From NCBI GenBank assembly GCA_020634335.1, contig JACKBY010000004.1, forward strand, positions 1-64,000: DNA of 64,000 bases. Direction: 5' to 3'. Positions 50,575 to 59,737 of the stretch are shown in pieces. The number at the start of each line of letters is the position of its first letter. The stretch's first letter is position 1. The notes under the pieces were generated by a model, which was not told the DNA's origin, ran no database searches, and worked only from the letters and a program-made list of their open reading frames with translations. The position numbers and the translations under genes were made by a program. The stretch comes from Promineifilum sp. (GTDB lineage Bacteria > Chloroflexota > Anaerolineae > Promineifilales > Promineifilaceae).

Positions 50575-51337
50575 AAGTTTGATTGGGGGCTGGTGTCGGG
50601 TTGTCGGTCGCGGCCGGCCGAGTGTCTTCCTTGCGCCAAACCAGCCGATACCACAAACCGGTTAAATCGCGCGCCACCTGCGCCAGACGGCGAAACCGGA
50701 AAAACTGCGATTTGCCGTAGGCGCGGTGGAAGTGATGTACCGGCGTTTCGGTCAGGCGAAAACCGGCATCCTGAACTTTCTTCATCAGTTCGACACAGAT
50801 GACGCCGCTGTCGCTGGTCAGGGCTATGTCGTCGAATACTTCCCGACGCATGAGTCGAAAATCGCAATCGACGTCTTTCAGTTTGAGGCCGAAGGCGAGT
50901 TTGATGGTGTACTGGTAGATGCGGCCGATGATGATCCTGTGCAGCGGGTCCTGGCGTTCGATCTTCCAACCGTTGATGAAGTCCACCTCATCACTGATGA
51001 GCGCCGCCAGATTCTTCAACTCGCGGGGATCGTACTGGGCATCGCCATCGGTGTAAAAAATCCAGTCCCTGGTCGCGCTGTAGAAGCCGGTGCGCAGCGC
51101 GCCGCCATAGCCGCGATTCTGGGGGTGGTGGATGATACGCACTTCATCAGGATAGATGCGCGCCAATTCATCGAGCACAGCGGCCGTGTGATCCTGGCTG
51201 CCGTCATTGACGACGATGACCTCGTAGTCATCGGTCAGTTCGCGCAGGGTCAGAAGGACGGAAATGACCATGCTACTGATAGTTCCGGCGTCGTTGTAGG
51301 CCGGGAAGAAGGCGGAGATGCTGCCGTTTTTACTCAT
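50555..51337 (-). CDS. Dolichyl-phosphate-mannose-synthase-like family 2 glycosyltransferase
   Basis: About 260 residues. SISAFFPAYNDAGTISSMVISVLLTLRELTDDYEVIVVNDGSQDHTAAVLDEL, RIIHHPQNRGYGGALRTGFYSATRDWIFYTDGDAQYDPREL (the DGDAQYDP motif is typical of polyprenyl-phosphate-sugar synthases), DVDCDFRLMRREVF and VIELMKKVQDAG-like segments (here ICVELMKKVQDAGFRL). No membrane anchor is seen. It may make a polyprenol-phosphate sugar for the PMT/GT39-type enzymes of the window. ATG 51337 is chosen; GTG 51364 is an alternative. The last residues are Pro/Asn-rich. Confidence 0.87.
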   Translation of the reverse strand: MSKNGSISAFFPAYNDAGTISSMVISVLLTLRELTDDYEVIVVNDGSQDHTAAVLDELARIYPDEVRIIHHPQNRGYGGALRTGFYSATRDWIFYTDGDAQYDPRELKNLAALISDEVDFINGWKIERQDPLHRIIIGRIYQYTIKLAFGLKLKDVDCDFRLMRREVFDDIALTSDSGVICVELMKKVQDAGFRLTETPVHHFHRAYGKSQFFRFRRLAQVARDLTGLWYRLVWRKEDTRPAATDNPTPAPNQTYADGPN

Positions 51338-51476
51338 AACACTCGCGTGGGTAGAAGCCTCCACCCCATTGCACCTAATCTTACCGCCTCGCGCTCCTTT
51401 CGCCCAATCACGAGATCGGGCTCACGGAAAGTAGTTCGCGGATCATAAAGGGATTGGCTTAAGAGTTAATAGACGG

Positions 51477-53399
51477 CTAGGGTTTGATGGTTATGTCAAC
51501 TAGGTGCACGAAGTCCATGTTCTGCAAGGTTTGCAGGCGCTCACCCGATGCGGCATCGTACAGACCGATAACCAACTGGTAAGTTCCAGACGGTGCTTCG
51601 CCGGGCAGAACGATGGAGTAGGGGTCCGAAACGGTCTCGGCTGCGGCCCAACAGGTGGAAGGCCACCGCCCATCGACCGGCCAGCCGTCTTGCTGCGCAA
51701 CGATATTGCCCGAAGAATCGAGCAGTTGGACGAACACAGTGTACGGTCGCAAGGTAGGCCCATCCGCCTGCCAATAGAGCGTCAGGTCCAGAACGCCACC
51801 GGCCGTGGCCGCAGTCCGGGGCAAATTGATGCCGATCAGCCGTAGCGTATGGTCGTTGGGGACGACAAACGATTCATCTGCCACGACGGCCGGAGCAGAT
51901 GGCGCGAACGCCGGCCGCTCGATGGGCAGGATGACGGCATAGAACGTGCGCCAGCTCAGGCCGATGCTCAGCGCCAGAACCAGTTGGGCGACGAGCAACA
52001 ACCACAATCCTAGCCGGTCATTCGACCGGCGGGCAAAGAAGCCCCCGGCAACCACGGCCGCCGTCGGCATAAACACCAGCCATAGTCGGCCGACCTCGCC
52101 GCGTGTCGAACCGGCCAGATTAATAACGACGAGCAACGCCGTCAGAAGCAGGGCAATTCGCCCATCCGGCACAGCCCATTCCTCACGGCGACGGATGACC
52201 TCCCCAGCCCTCCAGAGCAGCCCCACGACGACCAGCGGCCCGGCAAACAGGGCGAAGTCGATAAGATTGGAGCCGAGCCACCAATCATAGCGGCGTAGGC
52301 GGGTCACCAGTTCGTAGTGCTGATCGAGACCGACCTGGGCCACTGACCAGGGCGCGACGCCCCAGCCCAGCCAGTAGGCCAGCCAGAATACCGCCGCTCC
52401 GATGGCAAACAGCAACACCATCGTCCATCGCCGAAGGGCCGGCTGCTGGTTCGACGAAGACGTTGCGGCCCACCAGAGCGCGTAAATGCCCAATAACGCC
52501 CCCCAGGCGGCATTGCCGAGACTCAGGAAGCTCATCAGCGAGAGGGTCAGACCGGCCGCCAGCACGTAGACTGGACGTCCTTGCTGAAGCCCCACGACCA
52601 GCCAAAGTAAAGATACGAGCGACAGACAGGCAAAAATCTGATCGGTAGTAGGCGCGAACACCAGTAAAGCGGGCAGCGTCGCAACCAGTAGCGCAATCAC
52701 CCGCGCCGTGACATGTCCAAACCACAGGCAGCCGAGTCGATAAGCGGGCAGGATGGACAAGGCCCCCAAAAGCAAGGGCACCCAGGCCCACAACCAGAGA
52801 GAGGCGGCTGTCGCCGCCGGCCGCGCCAACAGCCAGAGGTCGGTACAGCGCCAGTTGGTGGCCGGTCGAGCCAACTCCGCAGCCAATGTTGGCAGACGGC
52901 GTAAAGCATGTTCGGTTAACCAGTGAGCGACGACGAATCCAGGCGGGTGGGTGCGGGCATGCTCGTTGTCAAAAGACGTCATCAGCTCTGGGAACCGACG
53001 CAAGGCATCACCCAGATCATCGATTTCACCGGCCGTCGCCAAATAGCCGCTGGAGGCCTTGGACAGGGTACGGTCGACAAGTTCCGCGCCGACGGCCGGG
53101 CGATCAGCATAGACAAAAGCCAGTTGCAAGGCCACGTTGAGAACGATGAGGGCGGACAAGGGCAGCACGACCCGGTCATCGCGGCGGCGCAGCCACCAGC
53201 CGCCCAACGCCGCCAGCATCATAGCGACCAACCACGAAGGCCACCAGCGCGCCAGGGGGCGCAGCAAGTACGGCCAGTACCATTCGCTTGTTTCCGGGGC
53301 CGGTCCGCGCAGAAGGGGCCAGGCATCAGTCAGGATGAGGCCCGCCAGAACAAGTGCCAGGAGAAGGAAGAGGAAACCCAGAAGACGGCCGCGCGGCAT
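51477..53399 (-). CDS. GT39-like membrane protein with C-terminal beta module
   Basis: 640 residues. About 12 hydrophobic segments. SFDNEHARTHPPGFVVAHWLTEHALR in the first large loop carries the acidic and HPPG pieces of PMT/GT39-like enzymes; LLVFAPTTDQIFACLSLVSLL and SLGNAAWGALLGIYALWWA follow. The C-terminus (about 510-640) holds the module VLDLTLYWQADGPTLRPYTVFVQLLDSSGNIVAQQDGWPVDGRWPSTCW ... APSGTYQLVIGLYDAASGERLQTL, the clearest copy in the window. Probably a polyprenol-phosphate-sugar-dependent transferase with an outer sensor or acceptor-binding end. It ends at 51477; 139 bases then separate it from the next minus-strand gene. Confidence 0.8.
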   Translation of the reverse strand: MPRGRLLGFLFLLLALVLAGLILTDAWPLLRGPAPETSEWYWPYLLRPLARWWPSWLVAMMLAALGGWWLRRRDDRVVLPLSALIVLNVALQLAFVYADRPAVGAELVDRTLSKASSGYLATAGEIDDLGDALRRFPELMTSFDNEHARTHPPGFVVAHWLTEHALRRLPTLAAELARPATNWRCTDLWLLARPAATAASLWLWAWVPLLLGALSILPAYRLGCLWFGHVTARVIALLVATLPALLVFAPTTDQIFACLSLVSLLWLVVGLQQGRPVYVLAAGLTLSLMSFLSLGNAAWGALLGIYALWWAATSSSNQQPALRRWTMVLLFAIGAAVFWLAYWLGWGVAPWSVAQVGLDQHYELVTRLRRYDWWLGSNLIDFALFAGPLVVVGLLWRAGEVIRRREEWAVPDGRIALLLTALLVVINLAGSTRGEVGRLWLVFMPTAAVVAGGFFARRSNDRLGLWLLLVAQLVLALSIGLSWRTFYAVILPIERPAFAPSAPAVVADESFVVPNDHTLRLIGINLPRTAATAGGVLDLTLYWQADGPTLRPYTVFVQLLDSSGNIVAQQDGWPVDGRWPSTCWAAAETVSDPYSIVLPGEAPSGTYQLVIGLYDAASGERLQTLQNMDFVHLVDITIKP

Positions 53400-53537
53400 A
53401 GATTTGGAGAATAGAGGAGAAATGGTTCCTCGTCAACGACTGCCTGACTCGCAGGCCTTGGAAGCGCTTGCCCTACTGTGTTATGATCGTCCCATTCAAC
53501 GCCCCGGCCCAGACGGGTCAGGCAGTGGAACCATTTG

Positions 53538-55775
53538 ATGCACCAACCACCGGGAGACACCGCCAATCACGAACGCCCCTCATTTCCGCCGGCGAATGAA
53601 GTCGATTTGACCATGATCGTGCCGACTCGCAATGAGGCGAACAATGTCGTACCTCTGTTGGATAGGCTGGAAGCCGCCCTTGAAGGCCAAGCGATTGAAA
53701 TACTGTTCGTCGACGACAGCACGGACGAAACTGCGACTGTCGTCCGGCGAGAAGCCGAGGAGCGTTCTTTGCCTATCAGACTCATCGTCCGGCCGGAGAG
53801 CCGGCGCAACGGGCTGAGCGGCGCGGTCGTCGAAGGCATGGAAGCCGCGCGCGGGCGGTGGTTAGGCGTTATGGATGCCGATTTGCAGCACCCGCCGGAA
53901 TTGATCCCCCGGTTACTGGCCCAGGCCGACCGTACCGGGGCCGATGTGGTCATTGCCAGCCGACAGGCGGACATATGGGGGCCGGTCGGGCTGAGCCGCG
54001 CCCGCGCCCTCACTTCGCAACTCCTCACCATTCTGGCGCGCATGGTTTTTCCGCGCGTGCTAAAGAATGTTTCCGATCCGCTGACCGGCTTCTTTCTCGT
54101 CCGTCGCGCGGCCGTGGATGTCGCCACGCTCCAGCCGGAAGGGTTTAAAATATTGTTGGAGATTCTCGCTCGTCATCCCGACCTGCGGGTAACCGAGTTA
54201 CATTTCAAATTTGCCCCGCGCCTCGAGGGGCAGAGCAAGGCCGATCTGAACGAGGGCGTGCGCTTCTTCCGCCACCTGACACGCCTGCGGCTGACGGTCA
54301 ACCAGCATCTTGTTCGTTTCCTGCTCCTGATTCTGGTGGCTGCGGCGCTCAATCTGGTACTACTGAGCGGGCTGACGGAGGCCGGATGGCCGTTGTGGCG
54401 CGCGGCGGCCGCGGCCGGCGCCACAACAATTGCCGGGCTTCTGCTCGGTGAGACTTGGGTGTTTAGCGATCGGCCGCGCGGCCCGGTTCGCCGCCGGTTA
54501 GCGAGCGTCCTGATTCTCGGCTCCCTCTTCCTCTTCGTCGTCTACTTGCCAGCGATCTGGTTGTTGGCTGTTCGCCTTGGCGCGCCGGCCCTTGTGGGTG
54601 GGCTGGCGGCGATGCTCGTTGCCGGTTTCGTCTACTACTTGTTCTCCGAACAGTGGATCTGGACACGCGGCCTGATGATGCGTCCACGCGAAAGCATTTA
54701 TTACGATATCCACGGCATACTGGCGGTGGCATCGCAGATTCCGCTGAACGATCTAGATTATTTTCTGGCATCGACGCCACCCGCCCGAATCGATCTACAA
54801 CTGCGCGTTGATCGCCACGGAACACCCAGCCGCGTGCCGGGGGCTATCTGCTATGATGAGCATCTCGGCCGGTTCGGCTTCGGTCTGACGGTGATTCCCG
54901 GCGATTATACGGAGATCGTCGTTTCCCCCTTATTGGAAATGTCGCCCGCCTTCGTCTACACCAACGTGGTAGAACCCGTTTTGCGCTGGCTCATGGTGAC
55001 CAGGGGCTTCTCGCTGGCGCGGGCCGGGGCGGTGCAGTCGGACAAAAGAAAGGACAACGATTCGCCGCAGGGCTGGCTCTTCACGGGTCCGTCGGATCTG
55101 GGCTATGCGCTGGGCCGGCTCTGTCAGGAGGAACAGCTCGCCTTCATGGGCGACGATCGGGTTATCATCGGAGGCGACCGGCTCATGCGCAGTTTCCCCA
55201 AACCGGTGACTGCGCGGCCGGAAACGCTACCGGGACAAGCTCGCACGATCCGCGCTTCTGTCGCCCTGCGCACACAACGGCTGTTGTACTCTCGACCCAT
55301 CCGCCAGCTAGGATTGTTTCTCGGCCGGCGACGGCTACCGGCAGCCACCGTCAATACCTATTTGCAACGGATCATTCCCCAACCCAAATATCCCCTCCAT
55401 TCCCTGATTGACGGCGTCGCCTATCGGGACGTCGCGTCTGTGAGCGTGCTCACTGCGCTGGAAAAAGGAGACAAGAGCGTCGTCTCCCTGTCATTAGAAA
55501 CGGCCATTGACCGGCTGCTGGAACCCGATGATTATGCCCATGGGTTTCGCCCCTACCCGCTCCTGATGGAAGCGCTTGCCACGTGGGACGGCCGCGACTG
55601 GCTCGAAGCGGAACGCCAAATTTTGCGCGCCGGGCTGGCCCATTGTCGCACTCTCTCCCGGCGACACGAAGACGATAGCTGGTGGAAAGAGATTGCGCCG
55701 CTTATGCGCGAGCCTTTTAAAACCGACAAGCGCTCCCAGGTCTTAACCTCCATCAATTCGGCCAATTCGGCCTAA
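53538..55775 (+). CDS. Fused DPM1-like GT2, GtrA-like membrane domain and HprK-like domain with a lost P-loop
   Basis: About 745 residues in three parts. (1) GT2 of the polyprenyl-phosphate-mannose-synthase type (about 17-235): LTMIVPTRNEANNVVPLLDRL, EILFVDDSTDET, WLGVMDADLQHPPELIPRLL, ASRQADIWG, NVSDPLTGFFLVRRAAV. (2) GtrA-like four-helix membrane domain (about 255-375). (3) C-terminal HPr-kinase-like domain (about 388-740) starting YYDIHGILAVASQIPLNDL, where the P-loop position reads LFTGPSDLGYALG (about 512-526) instead of a GxSGxGKS loop, followed by LAFMGDDRVII and FPKPV as in active relatives. So the nucleotide-binding Lys/Ser is gone and kinase activity is unlikely. ATG 53538 is preferred to TTG 53535. 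Confidence 0.85.
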   Translation: MHQPPGDTANHERPSFPPANEVDLTMIVPTRNEANNVVPLLDRLEAALEGQAIEILFVDDSTDETATVVRREAEERSLPIRLIVRPESRRNGLSGAVVEGMEAARGRWLGVMDADLQHPPELIPRLLAQADRTGADVVIASRQADIWGPVGLSRARALTSQLLTILARMVFPRVLKNVSDPLTGFFLVRRAAVDVATLQPEGFKILLEILARHPDLRVTELHFKFAPRLEGQSKADLNEGVRFFRHLTRLRLTVNQHLVRFLLLILVAAALNLVLLSGLTEAGWPLWRAAAAAGATTIAGLLLGETWVFSDRPRGPVRRRLASVLILGSLFLFVVYLPAIWLLAVRLGAPALVGGLAAMLVAGFVYYLFSEQWIWTRGLMMRPRESIYYDIHGILAVASQIPLNDLDYFLASTPPARIDLQLRVDRHGTPSRVPGAICYDEHLGRFGFGLTVIPGDYTEIVVSPLLEMSPAFVYTNVVEPVLRWLMVTRGFSLARAGAVQSDKRKDNDSPQGWLFTGPSDLGYALGRLCQEEQLAFMGDDRVIIGGDRLMRSFPKPVTARPETLPGQARTIRASVALRTQRLLYSRPIRQLGLFLGRRRLPAATVNTYLQRIIPQPKYPLHSLIDGVAYRDVASVSVLTALEKGDKSVVSLSLETAIDRLLEPDDYAHGFRPYPLLMEALATWDGRDWLEAERQILRAGLAHCRTLSRRHEDDSWWKEIAPLMREPFKTDKRSQVLTSINSANSA

Positions 55776-55814
55776 TCCCAACCCATTCCTGATGATTTAC
55801 ACCTGTTGAAAATT

Positions 55815-56513
55815 ATGGATTACAGAAAGCCAGCCGTCTTCGGCGAAAATTGGTCACCCAGCCGCTACCAGGTGCTACCTTACTTTGAATGGGAGAAGAC
55901 CGTATTGGCCCGGCCCGACATACGTCGCGTTCTGGAGATAGGGTGCGGCAACGGCTGGAATATGAGCCGCTTCGCACAGAACGGCCGCGTCGCCTTTGGC
56001 CTCGATACCGTCCCGCAGCGTGTCGCCCTGGCTCAGACCCACGGCCCGGCGCTGCTGGCCGACGGCCTTCGCCTTCCTTTCGCGGCCGACAGTCTCGACC
56101 TGATCTACATCCAGCACGTGCTACACCACATCGGCGACGTAGACCGTGCCCTGGCCGAGGTGCGGCGTTGTCTGCGCCCTGGTGGCGTGCTCTTTCTGGT
56201 GGAGACGGTCGAGGATAATCCTATCATTCACTGGGGACGCCGGCTTTATCCAAGCTGGTTGGGTGACGAGATCAATGCACCGTTCACCTTTGCCGGTCTG
56301 GCGACGCAAGTGGCCGACAGCGGTTTCCGCGTGCAGCGCGCCGGCCAATATAGTGTTCTGTTCTGGCTATGGGAAATCATGCCGGATCAGTTTCCGCCGT
56401 TAGAGAAGCTAACACCGTACGTGGTGCCGATAGAGCACGCTCTACAGAAAGTCGTTCGCCGGCTCGGCGCGCATTGCTATTTGGTAGCCGAAAAGGAATC
56501 CTTCGGCCGATAA
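55815..56513 (+). CDS. Class I SAM-dependent methyltransferase
   Basis: About 232 residues, Methyltransf_11 type. RRVLEIGCGNGWNMSRFAQNGRVAFGLDTVPQRVALAQT (SAM glycine motif EIGCGNG plus acidic strand end), LPFAADSLDLIYIQHVLHHIGDVDRALAEVRRCLRPGGVLFLVETVEDNP (post-motif regions) and a C-terminal part with hydrophobic stretches that could sit at a membrane. It may methylate a lipid-linked sugar or quinone-like lipid. ATG 55815 is in frame with TTG 55806; neither has a clear ribosome-binding site. It lies between the DPM-GtrA-HprK gene (30 bases) and the flippase gene (12 bases). Confidence 0.86.
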   Translation: MDYRKPAVFGENWSPSRYQVLPYFEWEKTVLARPDIRRVLEIGCGNGWNMSRFAQNGRVAFGLDTVPQRVALAQTHGPALLADGLRLPFAADSLDLIYIQHVLHHIGDVDRALAEVRRCLRPGGVLFLVETVEDNPIIHWGRRLYPSWLGDEINAPFTFAGLATQVADSGFRVQRAGQYSVLFWLWEIMPDQFPPLEKLTPYVVPIEHALQKVVRRLGAHCYLVAEKESFGR

Positions 56514-56524
56514 CGGCCGGCATC

Positions 56525-57802
56525 ATGGCCTCCCTTCGCTTCCGTCTCCAATCTTTGGGATTGACCTCCTCGGCTCTCCAAAGTGGTTTCCTGGCCGTGG
56601 CGATGATCGCCGCCGGCAGCTTTGATTATGCTGTCAACATCCTCGCCGGCCGTCGTCTCGTCCCCATGGAATTTTCCGTGTTTGTCACCGTGACTGCAAT
56701 ATTGCAAGTCATGGTGCAGGCGACCAACGTTATCCGTAACGTCGTCGCCTTCTACACCGCTGAGTCAACCGTTTCAACCGACGCTTCGGCGCGCGTCGGA
56801 ATGGTCTTGCGGCGCTCCTGGCACTGGGCCTGGCGCTGGGGTATGATCGCCACCGTCGCACTGGCTCTGGCGGGGCCGGTTCTGGCCCGATTTCTGCGAA
56901 TAGACTCGCCCTGGCCCTTGTGGGCGGCCGCCTTGGCGCTTTTGCTGCTGTTCTTACGGCCGGTCACCGACGGCACGCTACAGGGCGTCCAGCATTTTTG
57001 GGGCCTGGGTTGGGTGCAAATCCTGCAATCCATCGGCCGCCTGGCGTTTACTGCCCTGCTGATTGGGTTGGGAGGGCAAGCAGCCGGGGTCATCCTGGCT
57101 TTGCCGCTGGGCAGCACCCTGGCGCTGGCCCTGGCTCTTCTGCTCCTGCGGAGTTATTTTCGAGCGCCGCCATCGACCATGCCGCGACCCATTAGCCGGA
57201 AATATGCCCTGACGACACTCGCCGGCTTGCTGGCCTTCGCGTTGATGGTCAACGTCGATCCGATCCTCGTTCGGCGTTTGTTCGGTGACGCTATCGCCGA
57301 AGCTTATGCTCCCATCGTTACTTTAGGCAAAATGAACCTGTTCATCCCCTTGGGCATTGGCCTGGTCCTCTTTCCCAAGGCGACCCAGCGGCAGGCGGCC
57401 GGGCGAGACTCGCGCCCAGTCCTGCTGCTAGCCCTGGCGGCGACGCTGTTGCCCGGACTGGCGTTCACGCTGCTTTACTGGATTGTGCCGGGGCGCATCG
57501 TCCACACCATCTTCGGCGAGGCCTATGCCGCCCCTGGCGTGGTGCTGGCGCTGGTCGGTCTGGCGACAACGCTCTATGCGGGAGTCAACATCTGGCTCAA
57601 TTATGCCCTTTCCCTCGAACGACATTCCTACATCTACGCCCTGGCCGCAATCGTCGCCGGCCAAATCGGGGCCATGCTTCTATTCCACGCACGCCTGGAA
57701 TCCATTGCTCTCATCATGATATTGACCGGAATTACGGCCAATCTCGCCGGATTGCTGACAACGTTTCGCAAACCATTGTCATTCCCCGTAAACAAGGTGT
57801 GA
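56525..57802 (+). CDS. Polysaccharide/oligosaccharide flippase-like membrane protein (MATE/Wzx-like)
   Basis: About 425 residues with roughly 12 hydrophobic segments, of the polysaccharide-biosynthesis (PST/MOP) superfamily. The N-terminus SALQSGFLAVAMIAAGSFDYAVNILAGRRLVPMEFSVF has the Wzx-like first helix pair; the central RPVTDGTLQGVQHFWGLGWVQILQSIGRL and NVDPILVRRLFGDAIAEAYAPIVTLGKMNLFIPLGIGLVLFPKA are typical of the fold. It should flip lipid-linked sugars to the outer face, matching the nearby ligase and GT-C enzymes. ATG 56525 is preferred to a longer frame that overlaps the methyltransferase. Confidence 0.85.
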   Translation: MASLRFRLQSLGLTSSALQSGFLAVAMIAAGSFDYAVNILAGRRLVPMEFSVFVTVTAILQVMVQATNVIRNVVAFYTAESTVSTDASARVGMVLRRSWHWAWRWGMIATVALALAGPVLARFLRIDSPWPLWAAALALLLLFLRPVTDGTLQGVQHFWGLGWVQILQSIGRLAFTALLIGLGGQAAGVILALPLGSTLALALALLLLRSYFRAPPSTMPRPISRKYALTTLAGLLAFALMVNVDPILVRRLFGDAIAEAYAPIVTLGKMNLFIPLGIGLVLFPKATQRQAAGRDSRPVLLLALAATLLPGLAFTLLYWIVPGRIVHTIFGEAYAAPGVVLALVGLATTLYAGVNIWLNYALSLERHSYIYALAAIVAGQIGAMLLFHARLESIALIMILTGITANLAGLLTTFRKPLSFPVNKV

Positions 57803-57892
57803 TTTTTAGTTGAGAACCACCACGGCAGTGAGCTAGAATTCATAAGATCGTTCCAGTCTGATTGTTCTCCACTCGTGGGGCCGGAGGCGCTT

Positions 57893-59737
57893 ATGCATGA
57901 TTATTATCTAACGAAGTCGGATTTTAAGGTCGCCCAAACCTGCCCGACCAAGCTCTACTACCGCAAAAAGCACTATCCGACCAGCGAGGAAGACGACGAA
58001 TACCTGAGCCATTTGGCCGATCAGGGATATTTGATCGAGGCGCTGGCGCGCATATTTTATCCCGACGGCCGCTGGGTAGGATTCCAACAGGATGTAGAAG
58101 CGGCGGCGTGGGACACGATGGCCGCCCTGTCGAGCAACGGCACCCTATTCGAAGCCACACTCATCAGCGGCGGCAAACTGGCCCGCGTCGACATTCTCGT
58201 TCGGCGTGGCGACGTTTTCGAACTGATCGAGATCAAGTCCCGCAGCTTTGACCGACAAAAAAACGACGAACTCGTCCACAACGGCCGGCCCAACCTCTTT
58301 CGAGCCTTTCGCTCTCCGGATGGAATTCGCAGCGAATGGCGACAGTATCTGGAAGACGCCGCTTTTCAAGCCAGCATCCTGCAAGATATTTTTCCCGAAG
58401 CGACGATCATCCCTTACCTGCTCATGCCTGACGTCAGCCGGGCATGCCACATTGACGGTCTGCATCGTCGCTTTGCTCCACGCCCGGCGCAAGATCACCA
58501 GGATCAGCTACCTTACGCCGACTATACCGACGACCCGCGAGATATCTGGCGCAATCCGTTGCTGGCCCGCGTCAACGTCTCCGAGGAAATTCAACTACTC
58601 TTACCAAACGTCCGCCGCCGCGCGGATGAGTACGTCAAAAGCCTGATCCCGGAATTGACACGCATCGCCACACCGCCATCCACTCACTGCCGCGCCTGTG
58701 AATTTCGCATTGCCGACGCTCAATCGAGCGGCTTTCACGAGTGCTGGGGCGAGATGGCAGCGATCAAGCCTCATATTCTCGATCTCTATCGTGTAAGCCA
58801 GGTCAATGGCGACGATGGACCGGCGGCCGACCAGCTTATCGCCCAGGGCAAAGCAGGCCTGTTCGACATACCCGAGAAATACCTGGCCCGTCGCGACGGG
58901 ACCATCGGCGAGAACGCCCGCCGCCAACAAACACAGATTCAGTGCACCAGAGACGAACGTGAGTGGATCAGCGAAGAATTGGAAGATTTTCTGGAGTCAC
59001 TGACCTATCCATTGCACTTTGTCGATTTTGAAACCTGCGCGCCGGCCATTCCCCGCTACCGGGGAATGCATCCTTATGAGACGATTGCCTTTCAATGGAG
59101 TTGCCACACGCTCGTCGCCCCCGATGCGCAACCACAACATTCCGAGTGGCTACAAGTAGCCGACATCTTCCCAAACCCGGCTTTCGCTCGATCTCTCCGT
59201 CGGCAATTGGGTGATGAAGGAGCGATTCTGATCTGGTCATCCCACGAAACGACCGTGTTACGGTTGATTCAAAAACAGTTGGCCGACCGTGGAGAGGGTG
59301 AATCGGATACCGCGGACTGGATCGGCCGCTTGTTAGCCAGTGAGCGGATGATCGACCTGAATCAAATAACGCTCAAACATTACTTCCACCCTCGCATGGG
59401 CGGGCGGACGACGCTCAAGGTCGTTGCCGATGCCGTGTGGCAAGCCGACCCCCACATCCGCGCTCGCCTGCCGCACTATCACCTGGAGACGGATCAAGGG
59501 GCGGCGGGGCCCTATCAAGCGCTTCCGCCGCTGGTCATAGGCGACAGGCAAATCGCTGTAGCCGAAGGGGTAGGGGCCATCCTGGCCTACTACGCCTTAA
59601 TGGAGCGGACGGCGGCCAACGCCACGCTGGAGGTTAATCAATGGCGACGCCTCCTGTCGCAATACTGCGAGCTGGACACGATGGCAATGGTGATGGTGTG
59701 GTGGCACTGGCGACGGTTAACCGGGCAGATGACATAG
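57893..59737 (+). CDS. DUF2779 protein: Cas4-like PD-(D/E)XK nuclease with Fe-S cysteines plus DnaQ-like exonuclease-type domain
   Basis: About 614 residues. N-terminal LTKSDFKVAQTCPTKLYYRKKHYP (Cas4/AddB-like first Cys, residue 17), then the PD-(D/E)XK centre ARVDILVRRGDVFELIEIKS with E113 and K115, and a cysteine set C266-xx-C269 and C284 (HCRACEFR and HECW) that with C17 would hold a 4Fe-4S cluster. The C-terminal half (about 370-610) carries HFVDFETCAPAIPRYRG (DxE, as in RNase-H/DnaQ-like exonucleases) and YETIAFQWSCH, matching the DUF2779 (PF11074) family. It probably is a DNA or RNA nuclease of unknown cell role, perhaps defence. ATG 57893 has GGAGG upstream. The end overlaps the convergent ATPase gene by 21 bases. 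Confidence 0.85.
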   Translation: MHDYYLTKSDFKVAQTCPTKLYYRKKHYPTSEEDDEYLSHLADQGYLIEALARIFYPDGRWVGFQQDVEAAAWDTMAALSSNGTLFEATLISGGKLARVDILVRRGDVFELIEIKSRSFDRQKNDELVHNGRPNLFRAFRSPDGIRSEWRQYLEDAAFQASILQDIFPEATIIPYLLMPDVSRACHIDGLHRRFAPRPAQDHQDQLPYADYTDDPRDIWRNPLLARVNVSEEIQLLLPNVRRRADEYVKSLIPELTRIATPPSTHCRACEFRIADAQSSGFHECWGEMAAIKPHILDLYRVSQVNGDDGPAADQLIAQGKAGLFDIPEKYLARRDGTIGENARRQQTQIQCTRDEREWISEELEDFLESLTYPLHFVDFETCAPAIPRYRGMHPYETIAFQWSCHTLVAPDAQPQHSEWLQVADIFPNPAFARSLRRQLGDEGAILIWSSHETTVLRLIQKQLADRGEGESDTADWIGRLLASERMIDLNQITLKHYFHPRMGGRTTLKVVADAVWQADPHIRARLPHYHLETDQGAAGPYQALPPLVIGDRQIAVAEGVGAILAYYALMERTAANATLEVNQWRRLLSQYCELDTMAMVMVWWHWRRLTGQMT

